In this document: positions 26,903 to 35,729 of the stretch, piece after piece
Position numbering within the stretch: the stretch's first letter is position 1
Layout of the letters: the number at the start of each line of letters is the position of its first letter
NCBI RefSeq assembly: GCF_019801175.1
Contig: NZ_JAHVJR010000001.1
Coordinates: forward strand, 930,001-994,000
DNA from: Vannielia litorea
GTDB lineage: Bacteria > Pseudomonadota > Alphaproteobacteria > Rhodobacterales > Rhodobacteraceae
DNA length: 64,000 nucleotides
Reading direction: 5' to 3'
The notes under the pieces: generated by a model
Database searches by the model: none
What the model saw: the letters and a program-made list of their open reading frames with translations, nothing else
Told to the model about the DNA's origin: nothing
Program-made: the position numbers and the translations under genes

Positions 26903-28012
26903 TTAGTGTTTGGGGAGGGCGCGGATGGTGCCGATCTCGACGGGGCGGTTTTGGCGGGCGGAGGCGCAGGCGGCGAAGGTCAGGGCGAGGGTGGGGAGGG
27001 TGGTTTCGGCGGCGTTGGCGGGCGGGCGGTTTTGCTCGATGGCGCAGAGGAGTTCGCCCATCGCGCCGCGGAAGCCGTCGTTGAACCATGTGCCGGTGAG
27101 GGATGGGGTGGCGCGGCCTGCGGCGGTGGTGAGGGTGACAGATTGTCGGCCGAGGCCGGGGCCGGTGGAGTGCAGGGTGCCCTCGGTGCCAGTGAGGAGG
27201 GTGGTGTCGCGCGGGCCGTGGGCGGTGGCACCGTCGAAGGTGAAGGAGGCCTGGCCGCCTTTGAGCGTGACGAGGGCTTGGGAGAGGAGCGGGGTTTTGA
27301 CGGTTTGCCCGGCGGCGCGGGCGGAGGTGGCGGTGACGCTCTGCAGGCGGCCCGGTGCGAGGGTGGTGAGGAAGTCGAACCAGTGGATGGCGAAGTCGTA
27401 GAGGACCAGGTCGGGGATTTGCTCGAAAGGGGTGCCTTCGATCCATGAATGATCCCACGCGATCTGCACATGGGCAGAGGTGAGGGTGCCGATCTGGCCA
27501 GAGAGGACGGCCTCGCGCATCCAGGCGAGGTGGGGCGCCCAGCGGCCGTTGTGGTTGACGGCGAGGTGGACGTCGTTAGCGCGAGCCAAGGCGATGAGGC
27601 GCTCGGCATCGTCCAGATTTTCGGTGAAGGGTTTCTGCGAGAGGACGTGTTTGCCAGCTTTGAGGGCGGCCTCGATCAGGGGGAGGCGGTTTGCGGGGTG
27701 GGGGGTGATGTCGAGCACCTTGATCGTGGGGTCGTCGAGGATTCTTTGGACATCGGTGGTGGTGCGGGCCTCGGGGAAGAATTCCGCCGCGCGGGATTGG
27801 GCGCGGGGGAGGCTGCGGTTGGCGATGGCAACGACGGGCCAGCCTGCGGTGCGGTAGGCGTCGAGATGAGCGCCCGCGATTCCGCCTGCGCCGATGAGGG
27901 CGATGGGGGGCGGTTTGCGCGGTGTGGGTGGCTGGTAGGGGAGGTCGGGGGCGGGGACTTCCGCCATTTGGGCGGATTTCAGGGCGTAGCTGTCGGCGTC
28001 CGGTTCGCTCAT
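26903..28012 (-). CDS. Gfo/Idh/MocA-family oxidoreductase (third of the locus)
   Basis: This 369-residue NAD(P)-dependent sugar dehydrogenase has a Rossmann domain (IALIGAGGIAGAHLDAYRTAG at about 37-57) and the family EKP-type motif as SQKPFTENLDDAERL, where Gln replaces Glu. The C-terminal substrate domain holds DFAIHWFDFL with the putative catalytic His/Asp pair. It is the last gene of the leftward sugar operon. Its ATG overlaps the preceding gene stop (ATGA). Substrate unknown. Confidence 0.87.
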   Translation of the reverse strand: MSEPDADSYALKSAQMAEVPAPDLPYQPPTPRKPPPIALIGAGGIAGAHLDAYRTAGWPVVAIANRSLPRAQSRAAEFFPEARTTTDVQRILDDPTIKVLDITPHPANRLPLIEAALKAGKHVLSQKPFTENLDDAERLIALARANDVHLAVNHNGRWAPHLAWMREAVLSGQIGTLTSAHVQIAWDHSWIEGTPFEQIPDLVLYDFAIHWFDFLTTLAPGRLQSVTATSARAAGQTVKTPLLSQALVTLKGGQASFTFDGATAHGPRDTTLLTGTEGTLHSTGPGLGRQSVTLTTAAGRATPSLTGTWFNDGFRGAMGELLCAIEQNRPPANAAETTLPTLALTFAACASARQNRPVEIGTIRALPKH

Positions 28013-29073
28013 GGCAGCAGCGGCAGTGTGCGCTTTTCGGCCGCCGATTGTGCTGCGGTGTCGATAATGCGTTGTGCGGTGAGGCAAAGGGCCGGGTCGA
28101 GCGGGCCGTCGATGGGGGCGCCGGACTTGAGGCGGGAGAGGACGTATTCGATGGGATTGGTCTCGCCTGCTGGGAGGGGCGTGACGGGGACCGCGTGGAT
28201 CTCTGGGCGGGCGCGGGTTTGCAGGGTGACGTGGTCGGCGTAGTCGTGGCTGGTGAGCGTGCCGTCGGTGCCGATGAAGGTGAAGCCGCACTTTGGCTGG
28301 GGCTGGGTGATCCACGGATCGGTGAAGGTGCCCCAGCGGGTTTCCATCTTTGAAAGGCCCTTGGCGTAGCGGCAGATGGTGATGGAGTGCTGGTCGACCT
28401 CGATGCCGGGGGTTTCGTCGATGACGCAGGTGACTTCGAGCGGGGCGGCGCCGTTCATGTACCATGTGCCGAGGGTGGCGCCGTAGCCGAGGTAGTCGAG
28501 CAGGGAGCCGCCGCCGGAGGCCTTCTTGTACCACCAAGAGCCGGGCTTCTGGCGCTCGACCTCCTCGGGGGTGACTTCGACCTTGTCGGCGAGATGGAAG
28601 AGCGGGCCGCGGTTGCCGCCGTAGCTGCGGACCTCGAGCAACTCGCCGATGGTGCCGGCGTCGATGATCTCTTTGGCGGTCACGTGGCTTTCGGCCCAGC
28701 GCAGCGGCCAGTTGATCGCCATGCGGCCGCCGCCTGCCTCCATCGCGGCGATCATCCTGCGGGCGTCTGGCGCGGAGGCGGCGAAGGGCTTTTCGACGAA
28801 GAGGTTGGTGCCGGTGGGGGCGATGCGCTCCGCCATCTCGGCGTGACTCGCGGTGGAGGAGCAGAGGATGGCGAGGTGGGGCGCGGTGGCGAGGGCGGCG
28901 TCGAGATCGGTGAAGAGGCGATCATTGGGGATACCGAAGGTTTGTGCAGCGGGCTGCATCCGCGAAGGGTCGGGGTCGTAGAGGGCGCAGATCTCGGCCT
29001 CGGGGTGGTCATGGACCATGCGCAGCAGGTCGCCCATGTGCATGTGGTCGAAGGAGATGCCGGCGATCTTCAT
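28009..29073 (-). CDS. Gfo/Idh/MocA-family oxidoreductase (second of the locus)
   Basis: This 354-residue dehydrogenase lacks the usual GxGxxG start; the N-terminus reads MKIAGISFDHMHMGDLLR. It keeps VEKPFAASAPDARR and a C-terminal domain with GGGSLLDYLGYGATLGTW, where Tyr stands in the normal His region. This variant Rossmann start is seen in some sugar-catabolic members and may mean different cofactor handling. It lies four bases downstream of a permease gene and overlaps the next oxidoreductase. Confidence 0.82.
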   Translation of the reverse strand: MKIAGISFDHMHMGDLLRMVHDHPEAEICALYDPDPSRMQPAAQTFGIPNDRLFTDLDAALATAPHLAILCSSTASHAEMAERIAPTGTNLFVEKPFAASAPDARRMIAAMEAGGGRMAINWPLRWAESHVTAKEIIDAGTIGELLEVRSYGGNRGPLFHLADKVEVTPEEVERQKPGSWWYKKASGGGSLLDYLGYGATLGTWYMNGAAPLEVTCVIDETPGIEVDQHSITICRYAKGLSKMETRWGTFTDPWITQPQPKCGFTFIGTDGTLTSHDYADHVTLQTRARPEIHAVPVTPLPAGETNPIEYVLSRLKSGAPIDGPLDPALCLTAQRIIDTAAQSAAEKRTLPLLP

Positions 29074-29077
29074 CGGG

Positions 29078-30028
29078 TTACCTCGTGTCGGTGAGCCTCA
29101 GGTGGATTGCGGCAACGCCAAGGATGATGCCGCCGAAAAGGATGCGGCGCACGCCCTCGGGCATTTGCAGCAGGGTCAGCATGGTGCCGAGGACGGTGAG
29201 GATGAGCGCACCGACGATGGTGCCCGCGTAGCCGCCGCGCCCGCCGAAGATGGAGGTGCCGCCGATCACCGCAGCGGCCACGGAGGGCAGCATCAGCGGC
29301 ACGGCGAGGGAGAGGGAGGGGGCCTTGATGAGACCGACGTAGAGCAGGCCCGCGATGCCTGCGATGAGGCCGGAGAGGGCATAGAGCGCGAGGTGGACCT
29401 GCCATCCGCGCACGCCTGCGAGCCGCGCCGCGCCCTCGTTGTCACCCATGGCGAAGAGCAGGCGGCCAAAGCCGGTGCGGCGCTGCGCGTAGAGGATGAG
29501 GGCGGCGAAGGGGAGGAAGAGCACCAGCGCGTTGGGGAAGCCCCATGTGCGGCCGGTGCCGAGCCATGCCAGGGCCTCAGGCACTTCGGAGCCGGTGGCG
29601 ATGACGGTGCTCTGGTAAACCTGCAGGCAGCCGGTGCCGATGAGGCCGGTGCCAAGGGTGATGATCAGCGGATGGACGCGGAAGAGGCCCACGCCGATGC
29701 CGTTCAGCAGGCCGATGGCGATGGCGGGCAGGAGCGACAGCAAGATCGCCCCGGTGGCGCCGTAGAAGGGCACCAGCGTCGCCATGACGAAGCTGGAGAT
29801 GGTGGCGACGATGGCGGCGGAAAGGTCGATGCCCCCCGTCAGCATGGTCAGGGTCTGGCAGGCGGCGAGCATGGCCAGCGGGATGGCGAACTTGACGGTG
29901 TTGGCGATCCAGCGTTCGCCGACGATGCCGGGGCGCATGATTTCGAGCGTGCCGACGAGCAGGGCGAGAAGGATCAGCAGCGGGATGATCGGGTAGTCGC
30001 GGAGGAGGGCCTTGGCGCGGGTCATCAA
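29078..30028 (-). CDS. Sugar ABC transporter permease (RbsC type)
   Basis: This 316-residue inner-membrane protein has about eight to ten hydrophobic helices and the BPD_transp_2 pattern (LTGGIDLSAAIVATISSFV; GDNEGAARLAGVRGWQVH). It is one of two permeases of the importer. The ATG overlaps the stop of the paired permease gene. The importer class (ribose/xylose/galactose type) fits the substrate-binding protein at 32523. Confidence 0.9.
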   Translation of the reverse strand: MMTRAKALLRDYPIIPLLILLALLVGTLEIMRPGIVGERWIANTVKFAIPLAMLAACQTLTMLTGGIDLSAAIVATISSFVMATLVPFYGATGAILLSLLPAIAIGLLNGIGVGLFRVHPLIITLGTGLIGTGCLQVYQSTVIATGSEVPEALAWLGTGRTWGFPNALVLFLPFAALILYAQRRTGFGRLLFAMGDNEGAARLAGVRGWQVHLALYALSGLIAGIAGLLYVGLIKAPSLSLAVPLMLPSVAAAVIGGTSIFGGRGGYAGTIVGALILTVLGTMLTLLQMPEGVRRILFGGIILGVAAIHLRLTDTR

Positions 30029-30978
30029 AGCTTTCCTTTCGCCGCGAGCAGCCCGCCGATCATGACGACGACGACCATGATGGTGCCCTCGATGATGGCA
30101 GAGACGTTGGGGTCGACCGAGAGCAGGGTGAGGTCCATCCGCACCAGCCGCAGGATGAAGACGGCGATGAGCGGGCCGAGGAGGCCGCCCTTGCCGCCGC
30201 CGAGGACCACGCCGCCAAGCACCACGGCGGCGACCGAGGCCAGCAGGTAGGGGCCGGGGATCGGCTCGCCGATCCCGGTGGAGAGGGTGAGCGTGAGACC
30301 GCCCATGGCCGCGAAGAGCCCGGCGATGCCATAGGCGACGATCCGGGTGCGACCCACGCTGACGCCGGAGCGGAAGGCCGCGAGCGCGTCGGACCCCACG
30401 GCATAGAGCGAGAGGCCGGTGCGGGAGCGGCGGATCGGGAGCCAGACGAGGGCGACCAGAACGAGGAGGAAGATCAGCGAGCGCGGCACGCCTGTGAGGC
30501 CGGGGATCGGCAGGCCGCCGATGATGAGGCCGCGGAGCCAGTCTGCTGCCCGCCCGCCAGGGGCGTTGAGGATCAGCAGCGCCACGCCCTCGTAGACGAA
30601 GAGCATGGCCAACGTGACCACGATATCGGGCACGCGGGTGATGGTGATGAGGAAGCCGTTGAGCGCGCCCATGGCGGCGCCCATGGCGAGGACGAGGAAG
30701 ACCACGCCGAGCGCGGCGGGGCCGGAGGCGCCCTCCATCAGCACGGCGGCGGTGACGGAGCAGACGGCCATGATCGAGGCGATGGAAAGGTCGATGCCGC
30801 CCGCGATCACCACCACGGCCTGCGCCACGGTGGCGAAGGCAAAGGGCAGGGCGGCGCGGGCGAGGCTTTCGATGCCAGACGCGCCGAAGCCGGGCTGGAT
30901 CAGCTTGGTCGCTACGAAGAGCAGGGCGAGGATGACAGCGAGGCCGGTGATCCAGGCGTGTTTGCGAAGGGCCTTCAT
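30025..30978 (-). CDS. Sugar ABC transporter permease (RbsC type)
   Basis: This 317-residue inner-membrane permease has the family signature VVIAGGIDLSIASIMAVCS and the cytoplasmic loop AVGSDALAAFRSGVSVGRTR that contacts the ATPase. The start is the ATG at 30978, overlapping the ATPase stop (ATGA); longer upstream frames read into the ATPase gene. It works as a heterodimer with the permease at 29078. Confidence 0.9.
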   Translation of the reverse strand: MKALRKHAWITGLAVILALLFVATKLIQPGFGASGIESLARAALPFAFATVAQAVVVIAGGIDLSIASIMAVCSVTAAVLMEGASGPAALGVVFLVLAMGAAMGALNGFLITITRVPDIVVTLAMLFVYEGVALLILNAPGGRAADWLRGLIIGGLPIPGLTGVPRSLIFLLVLVALVWLPIRRSRTGLSLYAVGSDALAAFRSGVSVGRTRIVAYGIAGLFAAMGGLTLTLSTGIGEPIPGPYLLASVAAVVLGGVVLGGGKGGLLGPLIAVFILRLVRMDLTLLSVDPNVSAIIEGTIMVVVVMIGGLLAAKGKL

Positions 30979-32456
30979 GCGGCGTCTCCCGTCAGCCCGT
31001 AGGCGGCACGCATGAGGCGCGGCTCGTCGGCCTCTGCGGCGGGCATGGTATCGACCACGCGGCCGTTGAAGATGACGATGCAACGGTCGCAGGCCATTTG
31101 GATTTCTTCGAGTTCGGAGGAGTAGAACAGCACCGAGGCGCCGGAGGCGGCCAGCTCGCGGACCAGCGGGTAGATCTGGCGCTTGGTGCGCACGTCGATG
31201 CCGCGCGTGGGGTCGAAGAGCAGGAGCGTGTCGCAGCCGTGGGCGAGCCAGCGGCCGATGGTGACTTTTTGCTGGTTGCCGCCGGAGAGGCGGCCGACTT
31301 CGCCCTGGGCGCGGGTGTCGATCTGGAGGCGGTCGATGGAGTTGGCCACCACCTCGCCCTCGCGGCGCATGTTGATCGGTCCCCAGGCGCGGGCGCGGGC
31401 GGAGAAGGGGAGCGCGAGGTTGTCGCGCACGCTCTGCTGCATGGCGAGCGCATCGGCCCGGTTGCCGGGCACGAAGGAGAGGCCGGCGGCGATGGCATCG
31501 GCGGGGTGAGTGAAGCGGCGGGGCGTGCCCTCGACCTCGATGCTGCCCCGGTCGGGCCTGCGGGCGCCTGCGAGCACCTCGAAGAGCTCATCCTGCCCTT
31601 GACCTTCGAGCGCAACTACGCCGAGCACCTCGCCGGGGTGGAGAGCGAAGCTGACATCGCTGAGCTTGCCGGTGGCGCCGAGGTTCTTGACCGCCACGCG
31701 AGGCGTGCCCTGCGGGGGAGGTGCGGCGCGCTGAGCGGCGGTTTCGCCGGGCTTGATCGCCTCGCCCAGCATCATCTCGACGATGCGCTCCTCGGCGCCG
31801 TCTTCGATGGGCACCTCGCCTTGAGTCAGGCCGTCACGCAGCACCACGGCGCGGTGACAGACGGCGGCGATCTCGGCGAAGCGGTGGGAGATGTAGATGA
31901 CGGAGCGGCCCGCCTCGGCCTGCTGTTTCACCACCTTCAGCACCGCCTCCACGAGATCGGTGGGGAGCGCGGCTGTCATCTCGTCGAGCAGGAGCACATC
32001 CGGCTCGGAGGCGAGCGCGCGGGCGAGGTCGATGATGCGCAGGGTGGCGAGGGGCAGCTCGCGGATCATGGCGGTGAGGTCAAAGCGCTCGAAGCCCAGC
32101 TCGGCCATCCAGGCGGTGAACTTGGCCGGGTCGGTGCCGCCGAGGCGGAGGTTGTCGGCCACGTCGAGATCGGGGATCAGCGAGGGCTCTTGGTAGACCG
32201 GCACGAGGCCGCTTTTGCGGGCCTCGGCGGGGGATCCGACCGTGCGCTCGGTGCCACGGATCTTCACATGCCCGCCGTCTGCGCGGAGGGCGCCGGTGAG
32301 GATTTTCACGAAGGTCGACTTGCCCGCGCCATTCGCGCCCATCAGGGCCACGATCTCGCCGCGGCGGATCGTGAGGGCGGCGGCCTTCAGGGCCACGACC
32401 GCGCCGAACCGCTTCTCTACGCCGCTCGCATCGAGCAGCGGAGCCTCATTGGTCAT
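30975..32456 (-). CDS. Sugar ABC transporter ATP-binding protein (RbsA type, two NBDs)
   Basis: This 493-residue protein carries two fused nucleotide-binding domains. NBD1 has Walker A MGANGAGKSTF and Walker B VLLLDEMTAAL, but its signature position reads ELPLATLRIIDLARAL rather than LSGGQ. NBD2 has a degenerate P-loop (ALEGQGQDELFEV) and an intact signature LSGGNQQKVTIGR. So one composite ATP site is canonical, as in RbsA-like proteins. The start is ATG 32456; a longer frame from 32516 is less likely. Confidence 0.92.
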   Translation of the reverse strand: MTNEAPLLDASGVEKRFGAVVALKAAALTIRRGEIVALMGANGAGKSTFVKILTGALRADGGHVKIRGTERTVGSPAEARKSGLVPVYQEPSLIPDLDVADNLRLGGTDPAKFTAWMAELGFERFDLTAMIRELPLATLRIIDLARALASEPDVLLLDEMTAALPTDLVEAVLKVVKQQAEAGRSVIYISHRFAEIAAVCHRAVVLRDGLTQGEVPIEDGAEERIVEMMLGEAIKPGETAAQRAAPPPQGTPRVAVKNLGATGKLSDVSFALHPGEVLGVVALEGQGQDELFEVLAGARRPDRGSIEVEGTPRRFTHPADAIAAGLSFVPGNRADALAMQQSVRDNLALPFSARARAWGPINMRREGEVVANSIDRLQIDTRAQGEVGRLSGGNQQKVTIGRWLAHGCDTLLLFDPTRGIDVRTKRQIYPLVRELAASGASVLFYSSELEEIQMACDRCIVIFNGRVVDTMPAAEADEPRLMRAAYGLTGDAA

Positions 32457-32522
32457 GTCGCCTCTTTTATCTTCTTGGTCAGTGGGTTGGCCGGGTACGT
32501 TGAAGCGCCCGGCCATGGGGAT

Positions 32523-33548
32523 TTATTCGCCCGGGCCTTTGCAGGCGATGATCTCTTCCATCGAGTAATCGGTCCAGCCCTCGATCTGCACCGAGACGGG
32601 CCACTCAGGGTCCAGATCGGGGTTCTGGGCGCCTGCGATCATCTCCTTGCCCTTGTCGTCGTTGTTGGCCCAGAGCGCCGGGTCGACGAGCACAACGCGC
32701 TCTTCCGGGGTCTGGCCTTCAAGGATCTGGAGCGCCAGCGTGACGCCCGCGCCGCCGATGGAGCCGGGGTTGGTGACGGCGGCGCCGGTGAGGCCCTCGA
32801 CGGTGGCGAGCTGGCCGACGAAACCGGCGTTGTCGGCCCCGACCACGGGCACCAGATCAACATCGCTCTCGACCAGAGCGTCGACGATCACGTTGTCGAT
32901 GCCGGAGGTCCAGATGCCGTCGAAGGGGATGCCGGTGGCGATGTAGTCGAGGATCTGCTGTTTGCCCTTGTCCTGCTGCCAGCCGGTGAAGACCTCTTGC
33001 GCCACCGACACATCAGGGAACTCCTCGAGCGCACGCTTGAAGCCGCGGTCGCGGTCGTCATCGGCCGCAGCGCCGGCTGCGCCGCGCATGTAGACCACCG
33101 AGCCGGAGCCGCCGATGGTTTCGAACAGCCACTTGGCGCCGAGGTAGGCGTATTCTTCCTGGTTGTTGGAGAGCACGTAGGCGGCATCGGCGTTGACGCC
33201 TTGGTCGACGGCCACGACGACGATGCCTTTGTCGGTCGCCTCCTGTACCGCGTCGGCGATGCCGTCGGGGTTGGCGGGGTTGACGACGATGGCATCGACG
33301 CCCGCCTCGATCAGGTTGCGGATGTCTTCGGACTGGCCGGCGGCGTCGGTGTTGCGGTGGGCGATGTTGAGGCTGTCGACCTTGCCCGAGACGAGGGCCT
33401 GAGCCTTCATCGCGCAGACCATCTCTTCGCGCCAGCCATTGCCCTGAACGGTGTTGGAGATGCCGATGGTGTACTCGGCAGCGGCCATGCCGGTGAGCGC
33501 CATGGTCAGGCCCGCAGCGGCGGTGGTGGTTTTCAGAAGTTTCTTCAT
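32523..33548 (-). CDS. Periplasmic sugar-binding protein of the ABC importer
   Basis: The 341-residue precursor has a signal peptide (MKKLLKTTTAAAGLTMALTGMAAA) and a Peripla_BP_4 type I fold (YTIGISNTVQGNGWREEM; GVDAIVVNPANPDG; VVAVDQGVN; GSVVYMRGAAG). The residues fit a ribose/galactose-class ligand, but identity cannot be read from sequence. It lies 66 bases upstream of the ATPase gene, with GGGAGG before the ATG at 33548. Confidence 0.9.
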   Translation of the reverse strand: MKKLLKTTTAAAGLTMALTGMAAAEYTIGISNTVQGNGWREEMVCAMKAQALVSGKVDSLNIAHRNTDAAGQSEDIRNLIEAGVDAIVVNPANPDGIADAVQEATDKGIVVVAVDQGVNADAAYVLSNNQEEYAYLGAKWLFETIGGSGSVVYMRGAAGAAADDDRDRGFKRALEEFPDVSVAQEVFTGWQQDKGKQQILDYIATGIPFDGIWTSGIDNVIVDALVESDVDLVPVVGADNAGFVGQLATVEGLTGAAVTNPGSIGGAGVTLALQILEGQTPEERVVLVDPALWANNDDKGKEMIAGAQNPDLDPEWPVSVQIEGWTDYSMEEIIACKGPGE

Positions 33549-33596
33549 GGTTCTCCCTCCCTGGGATAAGTTATCAATTATAATCACTTGAACGGG

Positions 33597-34511
33597 TTAC
33601 TTGATGTACGGGCTCAGCACCTCGCGGGCGAGCACGAAGCCGCGTTTCACGGCGTCGTCGTCCTTTTCGAAGACCTTGTCCTCGTGCTCGATGATCACCG
33701 GCCCGTCGTAGCCCGCGCGGTAGAGGCCGGAGAAGAATCCCGGCCAATCCACATCACCCAGCCCCGGCATGCGCGGCACCTGCCAGCCCATGCCCACGCT
33801 CATGGTGCCGTTCTCGTAGAGCCCGTCACGGTCGATCATCACGTCTTTGGCGTGGACATGGGCCATGCGGGGGCCGAACTCCTTGATGAAGCGGGCCTGA
33901 TCGATGAACTGCCAGACAAGGTGCGAGGGATCGAAGTTCATGCCCACGGCATCGCCCCACTCCTCGAAAATCCGGCGCCAGATCTTGGGGCTGTGGGCGA
34001 TGTTATGGCCGCCGGGCCATTCATCATAGCTGAAGATCATCGGGCAGTTCTCGAAGCAGAGCTTGACGCCCGCATCCTCGGCATGGCCGACGATGGGTGA
34101 GAAGATCTGCTGCGCGCGCTTCCAGTTTTCGTCTACATTCAGTGACTTGTCGCCACCAATGAAGGTATTCACCACCGGGACGGAGAGCGTGGCGGCGGCT
34201 GTGATCACATGCTTGAGATGGGTGAGCACCTCTTCGCGGTGGGCGGCATCGGCGTGGAGCGGGTTGGGGTAATAGCCAAGGCCGCTGATGCTGACGCCGA
34301 GCTCTGCTAGGCCACCGGTAATCTCCTGCGCCTGCCCTTCGGAGAGGCCGTTGCAATCGATGTGGCTGGTGCCCGCGTAGCGCCGGGCCTCGCCGCCGGA
34401 GGCGGGCCAGCAGGCGACTTCGAGCACGCCCATATCGACATCGGCGGCCCATTTGGCCACCTCCATCAGCGGGGTGGTCTCGAAGGGTGCGGTGAGAATG
34501 CCGAGTTTCAT
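33597..34511 (-). CDS. Xylose-isomerase-like TIM-barrel sugar epimerase/isomerase
   Basis: This 304-residue protein belongs to the AP endonuclease 2/xylose-isomerase-like superfamily. Metal ligands are suggested by CFENCPM (Glu), GMNFDPSHLVW (Asp/His), MAHVHAKDVM (His) and PVIIEHED (Glu). Relatives include IolE/IolH-type enzymes, YcjR of E. coli (a 3-keto-glycoside epimerase) and beta-eliminases acting on 3-keto-sugars. Encoded between a Gfo/Idh/MocA dehydrogenase and the importer, it probably rearranges the oxidised sugar. Confidence 0.85.
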   Translation of the reverse strand: MKLGILTAPFETTPLMEVAKWAADVDMGVLEVACWPASGGEARRYAGTSHIDCNGLSEGQAQEITGGLAELGVSISGLGYYPNPLHADAAHREEVLTHLKHVITAAATLSVPVVNTFIGGDKSLNVDENWKRAQQIFSPIVGHAEDAGVKLCFENCPMIFSYDEWPGGHNIAHSPKIWRRIFEEWGDAVGMNFDPSHLVWQFIDQARFIKEFGPRMAHVHAKDVMIDRDGLYENGTMSVGMGWQVPRMPGLGDVDWPGFFSGLYRAGYDGPVIIEHEDKVFEKDDDAVKRGFVLAREVLSPYIK

Positions 34512-34538
34512 GATCGTTTTCCTTGTCTTGTCCGCGCC

Positions 34539-35687
34539 TTAGATACCGATCTTCACCCATGCGCCGCTCTGGGCGCTGGCGAGGACGGCCTCGCAGAATT
34601 CCATCTCGAAATGCCCGTCGGCAAAGCTGGCCCATGTCGATCCGGGCTGGCGGCCCCCGGCGGCGATGTCACCATAGACTTGCCGGAAGAGGGTAAAGAA
34701 GGTGTCGGCAAAGCCCTCCACATGGCCGCCGGGCAGGCTAGCAGCGGCAGCGCCCGTGGCGTTCATCAGGGCGGCATCGCGTTGCAGGATCTGGTTGGCG
34801 CCGTCGCGTTGGCCGATGAAGAGGTGATCGGGGGTTTCCGAGTTCCATTCGGCACTGGCGGCGCTCCCGGCGATATCCCAGCGCAGGGAGTTCTTGCGGC
34901 CGGGAGAGACCTGGCTGACCGTGAGGGAGCCGCGCGCGCCGGAGGGATAGCGCAGCAATATCAGCGCGGTATCTTCCGTTGTTACGGTGACCTTCTCGGT
35001 CGCCCCGGAGGCGGCGCTGAAGGTTGCGACCGGGCCGGTAGGCTTGTCACGCTCCTTGATGAAGGTGCTGAGTTCGGCCAGCACCTCGACCGGCTTTTCG
35101 CCCGCGATGAAGCTGGTGAGGTCGGCCCAATGGGTGCCGATATCGCCGACCGCGCGCAGGGCGCCGCCCTTTTCGCCCTCGAGACGCCAGTTCCAATCGG
35201 TCGGCTTGGCGAGCCAGTCCTGCACGTAATGGCCTGTGACGAGCCGCAGATCTCCCAGATCGCCCGCCGCGACCATGCCGTGGGCCTGCTGGTTGAGCGG
35301 GTAGAAGCGGATGTTATAGCAGACGGCGCAGGTGAGGCCGGAGGCGGCGGCGAGCTCGACCAGTTCGGCGGATTCGGCGGCTGTCATCGTCAGGGGCTTT
35401 TCGCAGACCACGTGCTTGCCGGCGGCGATGAGCGCCTTCACCTGCGGGTAGTGCAGGTGGTTGGGCGAGGTGACGTGGACGGCCTGCACAGAAGCATCGG
35501 CGCACAGCTCCTCGAGCGAGGAAAAGCTCTGTGTGCCCAAGCCCTTGGCCGCTTCAGCGCCGCGTTCGGGCGAGGAGCCGAGCACGCCGCGCAGATCCAC
35601 CCCGAGCCGCCGCAGCGCCCAGACATGGACAGTTCCGATAAAGCCGGTGCCGATCACCGCCACGCCGATGCGCGAGAAATCCGTCAT
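34539..35687 (-). CDS. Gfo/Idh/MocA-family oxidoreductase (first of the locus)
   Basis: This 382-residue dehydrogenase has a Rossmann domain (GVAVIGTGFIGTVHVWAL at 8-25), the EKP motif (VVCEKPLTMTAAESAEL) and the catalytic region AVGDIGTHWADL (Asp/His). The stretch GHYVQDWLAKPTDWNWRL resembles the glycoside-oxidising branch that includes levoglucosan dehydrogenase. C3 oxidation of a sugar or glycoside is therefore the leading guess. It lies 27 bases upstream of the TIM-barrel gene. Confidence 0.88.
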   Translation of the reverse strand: MTDFSRIGVAVIGTGFIGTVHVWALRRLGVDLRGVLGSSPERGAEAAKGLGTQSFSSLEELCADASVQAVHVTSPNHLHYPQVKALIAAGKHVVCEKPLTMTAAESAELVELAAASGLTCAVCYNIRFYPLNQQAHGMVAAGDLGDLRLVTGHYVQDWLAKPTDWNWRLEGEKGGALRAVGDIGTHWADLTSFIAGEKPVEVLAELSTFIKERDKPTGPVATFSAASGATEKVTVTTEDTALILLRYPSGARGSLTVSQVSPGRKNSLRWDIAGSAASAEWNSETPDHLFIGQRDGANQILQRDAALMNATGAAAASLPGGHVEGFADTFFTLFRQVYGDIAAGGRQPGSTWASFADGHFEMEFCEAVLASAQSGAWVKIGI

Positions 35688-35729
35688 CGCGTTTCGCCCC
35701 CAAGCGGGGCGCCTCCCTGTGTGAAAGCC

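Noticed and set aside
31098..33569. An 823-codon open frame on the + strand
   Set aside because: It spans the antisense of two confident ABC genes and the gap between them. Its composition is that of a GC-driven shadow frame.
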